Below, piece after piece: positions 33,639-41,181 of a stretch of 64,000 nt of DNA. The stretch spans positions 504,282-568,281 of the forward strand of contig CAYFPL010000004.1 in assembly GCA_964344935.1 (NCBI GenBank), given 5' to 3'. The translations under genes were made by a program, and so were the position numbers. Within the stretch, counting starts at the first letter, position 1. Each line of letters opens with the position of its first letter. The DNA comes from GCA-2731375 sp964344935. GTDB taxonomy: Bacteria > Pseudomonadota > Alphaproteobacteria > GCA-2731375. The notes below the pieces were generated by a model. That model was not told where the DNA came from and did not search any database. It saw nothing but the letters and a program-made list of their open reading frames with translations.

Positions 33639-34829
33639 ATGAGCGAACAAGATCCCATTGTCATCGTCGGCAATGCGCGCACGCCCATGGGCGGCATGAT
33701 GGGGGATTTTTCCCCTGTTTCGGCCTCTGAATTGGGTGCTGGCGCCATCGAGGCGGCCATGCAGCGCGCCGGCATCACTGGCGACGACGTTGACGAAGTG
33801 ATCATGGGCAATGTCCTCGGTGCGGGCCAAGGCCAGGCGCCGGCGCGACAGGCCTCCAAGGGCGCGGGCATTCCCGACGCTGTCGGCGCCACGACGATCA
33901 ACAAGATGTGCGGCTCGGGCATGAAGGCGGCCATGTTCGGCCATGACCTGATCGTTGCCGGCTCGGCCGAGGTGGTCGTCGCGGGCGGCATGGAGAGCAT
34001 GACCAACGCACCCTATTTGCTGGAAAAGGCGCGCAGCGGCATGCGCCTGGGCCATGGCGAGATCAAGGATCATATGTTCCTGGATGGGCTGGAAGACGCC
34101 TACGACAAGGGTCTGGCCATGGGTGTCTTTGCCGAACGTACGGCCCAGCACTACCAGTTCACCCGGGAACAGCAGGATGCCTATGCCATCGAATCCCTGA
34201 CGCGAGCCCAGGCGGCAACGGCCGATGGCAGTTTCTCCGGCGAGATTTCGCCGTTCACGGTCAAGGAGCGCAAGGGCGAACGTCTGGTCGAGATCGACGA
34301 ACAGCCCGGCAACGCCAACATCGAGAAAATTCCCTCCCTGCGACCGGCATTCGCCAAGGACGGCTCGGTTACGGCGGCGAATTCGTCCTCCATTTCCGAC
34401 GGCGCGGCCGCCCTCGTGATGATGCGCCAATCGGAAGCGGAAAAACGCGGGTTGACGCCATTGGCGCGTATTGTCGGCCATGCCACCCATGCCCAGGAGC
34501 CGGCCTGGTTCACCACCGCTCCTATTGGCGCAGTCAACAAGCTGTTCGAGAAGACCGGCTGGGACAAAGCCGAGGTGGATTTGTTCGAGGTCAACGAAGC
34601 TTTTGCCGTGGTCACCATGGCGGCCATGCGGGAACTGGACCTGCCCCATGATCAGGTCAATATCCACGGCGGTGCCTGTGCATTGGGCCATCCCATCGGT
34701 GCGTCCGGCGCGCGCATTCTGGTCACCTTGATGGCGGCGCTGCAAAAAACCGGCGGCAAGAAGGGGGTTGCCACCCTGTGCATTGGTGGTGGGGAAGCCA
34801 CGGCGATGGCGCTGGAGATGCTGCACTAG
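33639..34829 (+). CDS. Acetyl-CoA C-acetyltransferase (thiolase)
   Basis: A 396-residue thiolase. The nucleophile Cys91 is in TTINKMCGSGMKAAM; the C-terminal catalytic pair is in IHGGACALGHPIGASGARI (His) and TLCIGGGEATAMALE (Cys). Length and motifs are those of biosynthetic/degradative acetyl-CoA acetyltransferases, which condense two acetyl-CoA or cleave acetoacetyl-CoA; short 3-ketoacyl-CoA are possible. AAAGGAG precedes the ATG. It is followed 69 bases later by an acyl-CoA dehydrogenase and a CoA-transferase on the same strand, a likely catabolic set. Confidence 0.95.
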   Translation: MSEQDPIVIVGNARTPMGGMMGDFSPVSASELGAGAIEAAMQRAGITGDDVDEVIMGNVLGAGQGQAPARQASKGAGIPDAVGATTINKMCGSGMKAAMFGHDLIVAGSAEVVVAGGMESMTNAPYLLEKARSGMRLGHGEIKDHMFLDGLEDAYDKGLAMGVFAERTAQHYQFTREQQDAYAIESLTRAQAATADGSFSGEISPFTVKERKGERLVEIDEQPGNANIEKIPSLRPAFAKDGSVTAANSSSISDGAAALVMMRQSEAEKRGLTPLARIVGHATHAQEPAWFTTAPIGAVNKLFEKTGWDKAEVDLFEVNEAFAVVTMAAMRELDLPHDQVNIHGGACALGHPIGASGARILVTLMAALQKTGGKKGVATLCIGGGEATAMALEMLH

Positions 34830-34898
34830 GCCTGTACGCTCGAGAATTAGGGGACAACATAGGGGGACGGACAAGAACCAGCGACTAGGAGTAGAGGT

Positions 34899-36035
34899 AT
34901 GTTGTTGAGCGACGAGCAGACCATGATCCGCGACATGGCCCGCGACTTTGCCCAAAGGGAACTGGCCCCCAACGCCGCCCAATGGGACAAGGAGGCCAAG
35001 GTTCCCGAAAATGTCCTGGCCAAAATGGCGGAACTGGGTTTGTTGGGCATGTGTGTCGATCCACAATGGGGCGGCGCCGGTGCTGACTACCTGTCTTACA
35101 TCCTGGCCGTGGAAGAAATCGCCGCCGGCGATGCGGCCACCTCAACTGTGATGGTGGTCAATAACGTCCCCGTCTGTGCTGCCCTGGCCGACTATGGTAC
35201 GGACGAACAAAAAGCCCAGTTCCTCACCCCAATCGCCAGTGGCGAACATATCGGGGCCTTTTGCCTGACCGAGCCGCAAGCTGGTTCCGATGCTTCCAAT
35301 CTGCGCACCCGGGCGGTCAAAAAGGGCGATCGCTATGTCATCAACGGCCAAAAGCAGTTCATCACTTCAGGTGCCATAGCCTCGTCGGCCATGATCTTCG
35401 CCGTCACGGACCCCGATGCCGGTCCCAAAGGCATCAGTTGCTTCCTCACGCCGACGTCGGCAGACGGCTACAACGTCGTCCGCATCGAGCAAAAAATGGG
35501 GCAACACGGCTCGGACACCGCGCAACTTTCGTTCGATGATCTGGAGGTGCCCGCCGATATGATGCTGGGCCGGGAAGGGGACGGCTATCGCATCGCGCTC
35601 GCTAACCTTTCGACCGGCCGCATCGGCACCTCGGCTCAGGCGATCGGTATGGCCCAGGCAGCTTTTGAGCATGCGCTCGCATACGCTCAGGAGCGCGAGG
35701 CATTCGGCAAGCCCATCGTCGGACACCAGGCCGTAGCCTTTCGCCTGGCGGAGATGGCGACCAAGATCGAGACCGCGCGGCAGATGATGCACCATGCCGC
35801 CGTCATGCATATGAACGGTATGGAATGCCGCAAAGAGGCATCCATGTCCAAACTCTATTCCACGGAGGTCGCCGAGGAGGTCTGTTCGGCGGCGATCCAG
35901 ACCTTGGGCGGCTATGGCTATCTGAATGACTATCCGGTAGAAAAAATATACCGCGACGTTCGGGTCACCCAAATCTATGAGGGCACATCGGACGTCCAGA
36001 AACTGTTGATCGCACGGGCCATTCAGGCCGCCTGA
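34899..36035 (+). CDS. Acyl-CoA dehydrogenase
   Basis: A 378-residue FAD enzyme. CLTEPQAGSDASNLRTRA and GQKQFITSGAIAS bind the flavin and substrate; the C-terminal catalytic base is the Glu in TQIYEGTSDVQKLLIARAI, as in short/medium-chain dehydrogenases. It oxidises an acyl-CoA to the 2-enoyl-CoA, passing electrons to ETF. Sequence style resembles isovaleryl-, isobutyryl- and butyryl-CoA dehydrogenases. A strong TAGGAG site precedes the ATG. It sits between thiolase and a CaiB/BaiF transferase. Confidence 0.95.
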   Translation: MLLSDEQTMIRDMARDFAQRELAPNAAQWDKEAKVPENVLAKMAELGLLGMCVDPQWGGAGADYLSYILAVEEIAAGDAATSTVMVVNNVPVCAALADYGTDEQKAQFLTPIASGEHIGAFCLTEPQAGSDASNLRTRAVKKGDRYVINGQKQFITSGAIASSAMIFAVTDPDAGPKGISCFLTPTSADGYNVVRIEQKMGQHGSDTAQLSFDDLEVPADMMLGREGDGYRIALANLSTGRIGTSAQAIGMAQAAFEHALAYAQEREAFGKPIVGHQAVAFRLAEMATKIETARQMMHHAAVMHMNGMECRKEASMSKLYSTEVAEEVCSAAIQTLGGYGYLNDYPVEKIYRDVRVTQIYEGTSDVQKLLIARAIQAA

Positions 36036-36049
36036 ATTTGGGAACATAG

Positions 36050-37207
36050 ATGAGCGAGACTGCGAACGGGGCCTTGCCCTTGAAAGGCCTGACCGTCCTT
36101 GAAATGGGCTCTTCCGTCGCCGGGCCTTTTGCCGGGCGGGTTTTCGGCGATTTGGGCGCCACAGTGTGGAAAGTGGAACCGCCCGGCGTGGGCGATGCCT
36201 CGCGCACCTGGGGCCCGGGCCGGTTGGGCGGTACCGCCGTCGCATACCAGGCCTTCAACCGGGACAAGCGTTCCATCACCGTTGATTTTGACGACGAAGA
36301 CGATTTGGCGCGCCTGCGGCGCCTGGTTGCGGAAAAGGTGGACATCGTTTTCCAGAACCTGCGCCCCGGCGTGGTTGAAAAATTCGGCCTGGACGGACCA
36401 ACGCTGATGGCCGCGAACCCGGCCCTGATTTACTGCAACATGGGCGCCTTCGGGCCCCAGGGTCCGTTGAAGGAAGCGCCAGGCTACGATCCCCTGATCC
36501 AGGCTTTCTCCGGCATCGCCGATGGCACGGGCGAGGCGGAAGGTGATGCGGTGCGCGTCGGCGTGCCATTGATCGATATGGGTACTGGCATGTGGGCCGC
36601 TATCGGCATCCTGAGCGCCCTTCATCGCCGCCGTGCCACGGGCCAGGGATGTCTGGTGGATGCGGCCATGCTGGAAACTGCCCTGACCTGGCAGACCTTG
36701 TCCTTTGCCGTACATGAAGGCGGTGGCCCCTGGCCCCAGCGCAGCGGTTTTCAGGGCCCCATGATCGTGCCCAACGGCGCCTATGACACTGCCGATGGCA
36801 AGCTGGTTCTGGCCATCGGTACGCCCGGGCAGTTCGAACGTTTTTGCAAGGTCATCGACCGCATGGATTTCCTCGACCATCCGGACTTTTGCAACAGCGA
36901 GGGGCGGGTTGCGAACCAAGACGCTTTCGACGCCACCCTGAACGAGACCCTGCGGAACCGCACACGGGCCGAATGGAACGAACTGTTGACGGTGGCGGAT
37001 GTGCCAAACTCGCCAATTCAAACCCTGGGCGAAGCCGTCGAACATCCACAGGTCAAAAGCTCCGGCCTGATTCAAAAGAGTCCAGACGGTGATTTTGATC
37101 TGGTCGGCCTGCCGGTTCGGTTCGATGGCCGGCGCCCGGAATTTCGCAACAATGCCCCTGAACTGGGCGAGGCCACTCAGGAAGTCTTTGCCTTCATGAA
37201 AGGTTAG
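36050..37207 (+). CDS. CaiB/BaiF family CoA-transferase
   Basis: A 385-residue family III CoA-transferase. LPLKGLTVLEMGSSVAGPFAGRVFGDLGATVWKVEPP, VFQNLRPGVVEKFGLDGP, YCNMGAFGPQGPLK and the catalytic Asp in GVPLIDMGTGMWAA are typical. It follows the acyl-CoA dehydrogenase by 14 bases, so it may load CoA onto the acid that the dehydrogenase then oxidises. A REP-like inverted-repeat pair follows the stop. Confidence 0.92.
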   Translation: MSETANGALPLKGLTVLEMGSSVAGPFAGRVFGDLGATVWKVEPPGVGDASRTWGPGRLGGTAVAYQAFNRDKRSITVDFDDEDDLARLRRLVAEKVDIVFQNLRPGVVEKFGLDGPTLMAANPALIYCNMGAFGPQGPLKEAPGYDPLIQAFSGIADGTGEAEGDAVRVGVPLIDMGTGMWAAIGILSALHRRRATGQGCLVDAAMLETALTWQTLSFAVHEGGGPWPQRSGFQGPMIVPNGAYDTADGKLVLAIGTPGQFERFCKVIDRMDFLDHPDFCNSEGRVANQDAFDATLNETLRNRTRAEWNELLTVADVPNSPIQTLGEAVEHPQVKSSGLIQKSPDGDFDLVGLPVRFDGRRPEFRNNAPELGEATQEVFAFMKG

Positions 37208-37220
37208 GTTCGACTGCCAA

Positions 37221-37318
37221 ACATCTCGTCATGCCCGCGAAGGCGGGCGACCAGATGTATAAACCAGCGAAATCGTTCGCGGCTCTGGACACCTGCTTTT
37301 GCGGGTGTGACGTCACGA
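37221..37318. repeat. REP-like pair of hairpins
   Basis: The first unit (37221-37258) is a near-perfect hairpin: ACATCT...AGATGT outside, GCCCGC-GAAG-GCGGGC inside. A second hairpin with stem ACACCTGC/GCGGGTGT lies at 37289-37308 in inverted orientation, followed by GACGTCAC. A small GCGAA/TTCGC hairpin lies between them. The GTCATGCCCGCGAAGGCGGG core is the form of dispersed extragenic repeats common in alphaproteobacteria, often found after genes as here. No second copy was noticed in the window. Confidence 0.65.
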
Positions 37319-37349
37319 AAAACGCCTTTCCGACGCGTTCTCCGTTTCG

Positions 37350-38138
37350 TCACAGTTTTGCAGTGAAGTCGGTCAGATACCGAATGCCCTGGATGGCCCG
37401 GCTGCCATACCACGAGACCATTTTGCCATCTATGGGGAGGAGCCGAGGCGCATCGCTGATATCAAACTCGTTGGCAAATGCTTGCCGATGCTTGGCGGCA
37501 AACGGAAATGGCTCGGTCGAGAACAGCACCAAATCAGTTTCTGCCAAAAGCTCCGGCGTAACGGACACCTCCGGATAGCGCTGTTCTGGGTCATGGCACA
37601 GGGTCCGCATGCCGAACAGGGCCAGCATGTTGGCGATATAGGTATCCCGGGAGATTGTCATCCAGGGCCGCTTCCAGATCAGGTATAGGACCTTTCGTTC
37701 CGGCCACCGCCCGGTCACCATAAGGTCACCCTGCAAAGCGGCGCTCAATTTTGCCGCCTGCTCGCGCCGTTGGAAGATGCCGCCGATGAGGCCGAACAGG
37801 GCGAGATTGTCCGCCGGTTTGTTAGGGTGGGTCACCACCACTTCCATGCCCTCAGCCGCCAACTGGGTGGCAATCTCTTTCGGTGTTTCGTCCACATTGA
37901 CCAGCACGTGGCTCGGTTGCATGGCGCGGAGTTTTTCCAGATCAGGGGTCTTGGTGCCGCCAATAGTGGCAACGGCCTCCACTTGGCCTTCCGGCTCGAT
38001 GCAGAAATCCGTGCGACCCACAAGCTGGCCGGCAAGGTCCAGATCGAACAGAAGTTCGGTCAAACTGGGGACGAGCGAAACGATACGGACGGCCCCCTCG
38101 GCGGGGGCATGCTGGTTGCCGGCGGCGTCGATCAACAC
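37350..38138 (-). CDS. BtuF-like helical-backbone metal receptor, no signal peptide
   Basis: A 262-residue protein of the periplasmic binding protein-like (TroA/BtuF) fold: IVSLVPSLTELLFDLDLAGQLVGRTDFCIEP, LEKLRAMQPSHVLVN, VLYLIWKRPWMTISRDTYIANML, and PIDGKMVSWYGSRAIQGI. The fold normally binds cobalamin or ferric siderophores for an ABC importer. Here no signal peptide or lipobox precedes it and no ABC transporter genes are adjacent, so it is probably cytosolic with an unknown ligand; cytosolic members are annotated as cobalamin-binding in related bacteria. Divergent from the crotonase gene at 38216. Confidence 0.82.
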   Translation of the reverse strand: MLIDAAGNQHAPAEGAVRIVSLVPSLTELLFDLDLAGQLVGRTDFCIEPEGQVEAVATIGGTKTPDLEKLRAMQPSHVLVNVDETPKEIATQLAAEGMEVVVTHPNKPADNLALFGLIGGIFQRREQAAKLSAALQGDLMVTGRWPERKVLYLIWKRPWMTISRDTYIANMLALFGMRTLCHDPEQRYPEVSVTPELLAETDLVLFSTEPFPFAAKHRQAFANEFDISDAPRLLPIDGKMVSWYGSRAIQGIRYLTDFTAKL

Positions 38139-38215
38139 GTGGCGTACTTCCCAATTGCCATGCTAGAACAGAAACAACAACGAAATGATAGCAATCAAGC
38201 CTGGGAGTGGCGAGC

Positions 38216-39010
38216 ATGACCGAAGACCTGCTGGAACGCAAAGAAGGCCGCGTGGCCATATTGACCATGAACCGGCCCGACCGCTTGAACGCCATGTCAG
38301 GCGCGATGTTGGGCGCGATGCTGGATGCCTTGAACCGACTGGCCAGCGACAATGATGCGGGCTGTGTCATTCTCACCGGTGCCGGCCGGGGCTTCTGCGC
38401 GGGCGGCGACGTGAAGGCCATGGCGGAAGGCAACGAGTTCGCCGAGAACACAATGGAAGGCAAGGCGCAGTCCCTCCGCGCCAGCATGGAAACCTCGCGT
38501 CTGTTGCACGAAATGCCCAAACCCACCATCGCCATGGTGCGCGGCCCCGCCGCCGGCGCCGGCCTGTCCCTTGCCCTGGCTTGTGACATGCGCGTCGCCT
38601 CCGACACTTTGAAGATGACCTCCGCCTTCGCCAATGTTGGCTATTCCGGCGACTTTGGCGGCAGCTATTTTCTGACCCGTCTGGTGGGTACCGCCAAGGC
38701 GCGGGAGCTTTACTACACTGCCGACAGGATCGAGGCGGACGAGGCCCTGGCGCTGGGTATCGTCAACAAAGTAGTGCCCGATGATCAGTTGGAAGCGGAG
38801 ACCATGGCCCTGGCCGAAAAGATGGCCAACGGCCCGCGTATCGCCTTGGCCTATATGAAACGCAACATGAATGCGGCCGAGACGGGCAGCCTGCGCGATT
38901 GCCTGGACCTGGAAGCCTGGCATCACACCCGCACCGGCATGACCGAGGACCACAAGGAGGCTGCCCAGGCCTTCGTCGAAAAGCGGGCACCGGTGTTTAA
39001 GGGACAATAG
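38216..39010 (+). CDS. Enoyl-CoA hydratase/isomerase family protein (isomerase-like active site)
   Basis: A 264-residue crotonase-fold protein. ILTGAGRGFCAGGDVKAM and GPAAGAGLSLALACDMRVA are standard oxyanion-hole segments, but neither glutamate of enoyl-CoA hydratase is present: the positions read GAGLSLA and ANVGYSG. Instead GDFGGSYFLTRLVG has an Asp at the place of the single catalytic Asp of PaaG-type isomerases. An isomerase on an unsaturated acyl-CoA is therefore likelier than a hydratase. The ATG at 38216 has GGGAG upstream; a GTG at 38207 is in frame. Monocistronic. Confidence 0.88.
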   Translation: MTEDLLERKEGRVAILTMNRPDRLNAMSGAMLGAMLDALNRLASDNDAGCVILTGAGRGFCAGGDVKAMAEGNEFAENTMEGKAQSLRASMETSRLLHEMPKPTIAMVRGPAAGAGLSLALACDMRVASDTLKMTSAFANVGYSGDFGGSYFLTRLVGTAKARELYYTADRIEADEALALGIVNKVVPDDQLEAETMALAEKMANGPRIALAYMKRNMNAAETGSLRDCLDLEAWHHTRTGMTEDHKEAAQAFVEKRAPVFKGQ

Positions 39011-39067
39011 ACGCCTGCCAGGAACCGTTGGCAGTATCATTCGCGTACCGGACAGGCGTCACAGAGT

Positions 39068-40471
39068 ATGGAAACAGACTATTTGATCGTCGGTGCCGGC
39101 GGTATGGGCATGGCCTTTGCCGACGTAATTCTGACCGAGACCGATGCCCATATGGTCATCGTCGATAAGCACGATCGGCCGGGCGGGCATTGGAACGATG
39201 CCTACCCTTTCGTCCGCCTGCATCAACCGTCCTCGTTCTATGGTGTCAATTCACGCCACCTGGGCGGCGATACCAAGGATCAACACGGCTGGAACAAGGG
39301 CCTCTATGAATTGGCGCCGGCTTCCGAGGTTTGCACCTATTTCGACCAAGTCATGCAACGCCAGTTCATCCCCAGCGGCCGGGTGAAATATTTTCCCATG
39401 CATGATTATCGGGGTGATGGCCGGATTTGCTCCATGACCACCGGCAAAGAGGTGCAAGTCACCCACGTTCGCGAACGGCTGGTGGATGCGACCTATATGA
39501 ACGTCAATGTGCCGTCCGTTCGCGGGCCGCAGTTTGACGTCGACGGGGGCGTCCGCTGTATTCCGCCCAACGATTTGACGCGCATATCGCATCCGGTGGA
39601 ACGCTATGTGGTGATCGGCGGCGGCAAGACGGGTATGGATAGCTGCCTTTGGCTTTTGGCCAAGAATGTTGACCCCGAAAATATCGTCTGGATCATCCCA
39701 AGGGATTCCTGGATCAACGATCGGGCCAACGTGCAATTCGGCAGCGAGTTCTATGAACAAACCCTGCGCAGCCGCGCCCAGGTTTTCGAAGCCGCCGCCC
39801 AGGCACAATCCCTCGATGATCTGTTCCTACGTTTGGAGGCATGCGGCCAACTTCTCCGCCTGGACAAGGCGGTTTGGCCCACAATGTATCGCTGCGCCAC
39901 TGTGACAAGGGCGGAATTGGAGCAGTTACAACGACTCAAGAACATTGTCCGACGGGGCCGGGTGACGCGCCTAGGGCTCGACGAGATCGTATTAGATCAA
40001 GGCGCCATCGCCACCAGCCCTGGCACCCTGCATATCGACTGCACGGCGGATGGTTTGCCGCAACGGCCGCCGAAGCCAGTTTTCGATGGCGATACCATCA
40101 CCCTGCAGACGGTGCGGCCCTGTCAGCAAACCTTCAGCGCGGCATTCATTGCCCATATCGAGGCTTCAGTGGAGAACGATGAAGCGCGCAACGAGTATTG
40201 CCGGGTCATCACCAATCCGGATACGAGCTTCGATTGGTTGCAGGTGAATTACGCCATGATGTTGAACCAACGGCAGTGGGCAGCGAACGACGAAATTCGC
40301 GACTGGCTCTCAAACTGCCGCCTCGATTTCATCGGCCGGGCAACGGCGGAAAAACCGCAAGAAACGGTGGAAACCGCTGAATTGCTTCGCCGGGCCGGCG
40401 ACCATGTGGGGGCGGCGATGGCGAATATGAAGGCCTTGTTAGCCGAGAGTGAAGGCGCGACCGGCGCCTAG
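39068..40471 (+). CDS. FAD/NAD(P)-dependent oxidoreductase
   Basis: A 467-residue flavoprotein with two nucleotide-binding sites: LIVGAGGMGMAFADVIL near the N-terminus and VVIGGGKTGMDSCLWLL near residue 185. HDRPGGHWNDAYPFVRLHQPSSFYGV resembles flavin monooxygenases (GGxW motif). The FATGY-type signature is not seen. Such proteins occur in actinobacteria and some alphaproteobacteria with no assigned reaction. It converges with the cytochrome P460 gene, the ends overlapping by four bases. Function beyond NAD(P)H-linked flavin oxidoreduction is open. Confidence 0.82.
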   Translation: METDYLIVGAGGMGMAFADVILTETDAHMVIVDKHDRPGGHWNDAYPFVRLHQPSSFYGVNSRHLGGDTKDQHGWNKGLYELAPASEVCTYFDQVMQRQFIPSGRVKYFPMHDYRGDGRICSMTTGKEVQVTHVRERLVDATYMNVNVPSVRGPQFDVDGGVRCIPPNDLTRISHPVERYVVIGGGKTGMDSCLWLLAKNVDPENIVWIIPRDSWINDRANVQFGSEFYEQTLRSRAQVFEAAAQAQSLDDLFLRLEACGQLLRLDKAVWPTMYRCATVTRAELEQLQRLKNIVRRGRVTRLGLDEIVLDQGAIATSPGTLHIDCTADGLPQRPPKPVFDGDTITLQTVRPCQQTFSAAFIAHIEASVENDEARNEYCRVITNPDTSFDWLQVNYAMMLNQRQWAANDEIRDWLSNCRLDFIGRATAEKPQETVETAELLRRAGDHVGAAMANMKALLAESEGATGA

Positions 40472-41076
40472 GGCTTCCTGCGATATGATTCTGGCATGAA
40501 GAACAGGTAGTCCAAATCCGCCTGTGTTTTGTGGCAGGTGAAACAGAAAGTTACGTCCTCGGGGCTGTCGCCCGTGGTATCGCCAATATAGCTGCCGTCG
40601 GGCAGCAGTTGTACGAAGCGCCAATCCGCCGTGTCCGGGCTGCGGCCGGGGGCCAGTTTTTCCATGTAAAACACGGCTGCCGGAAAGACTTCGCCTTCCT
40701 TGGTCACGGTGAAGGTGTCCTTGACGACAACGGCGCCTGGGGGCATGAGATCGCCGGGTTTCATGCGCCCGTATCCCGCATTCACGGCAGTGGCGTTGGC
40801 GAAATTATTGGCATAACGGTTACCGTGGGTGTCCGATAGGTAGGGTGCGATGTTGAAGCGTGTCCAGCGCGGGTAATTGTCGGCTACGGGATCGCGGGCC
40901 GGCGCATAGCCGTCCGCCATGGCCCCCTTGATCTTCTGATAGATTTCCTCGGCCTTCGCGGGCGGTAGGGGGCCGTCGATCTTGATACGCAGGTGTTCCA
41001 CTTCAGCCGATTGCGCGGACCCGGCCAGAGTGATGCTTGCGAAGAGGACGAATGGCAAGAGACGCGATTTGGGCAT
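40468..41076 (-). CDS. Cytochrome P460 family protein
   Basis: A 202-residue exported protein. A Sec signal peptide ends at AQSA (about residue 24). The mature part has the P460 pattern: WTRFNIAPYLSDTHGNRYANNFAN, PGAVVVKDTFTV, FYMEKLAPGRSPDTADWRF and the haem c motif FCFTCHKT (Cys178, Cys181, His182), ending DYLFFMPESY. P460 haem proteins of the periplasm oxidise hydroxylamine or nitric oxide, or bind NO; many family members lack the Lys-haem crosslink and act otherwise. No ammonia-oxidation genes are nearby. Monocistronic. Confidence 0.9.
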   Translation of the reverse strand: MPKSRLLPFVLFASITLAGSAQSAEVEHLRIKIDGPLPPAKAEEIYQKIKGAMADGYAPARDPVADNYPRWTRFNIAPYLSDTHGNRYANNFANATAVNAGYGRMKPGDLMPPGAVVVKDTFTVTKEGEVFPAAVFYMEKLAPGRSPDTADWRFVQLLPDGSYIGDTTGDSPEDVTFCFTCHKTQADLDYLFFMPESYRRKP

Positions 41077-41181
41077 GATACTCTCCCATCATGAAGAACG
41101 TAGCCATCATGTGGGAGGGGAGCGAGCTTGGAAAAGTCGAAACTTGCCCTGTCACGCAGCTTTGATCGTCAAGTGAGGCGG

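Noticed and set aside
33603..35066. 487-residue minus-strand frame
   Set aside because: Complement of the thiolase and the start of the acyl-CoA dehydrogenase, both with complete catalytic motifs; the frame has low-complexity composition.
37204..37413. Minus-strand frame containing TPAKAGVQ
   Set aside because: This string is the translation of REP-type repeats and not a protein.
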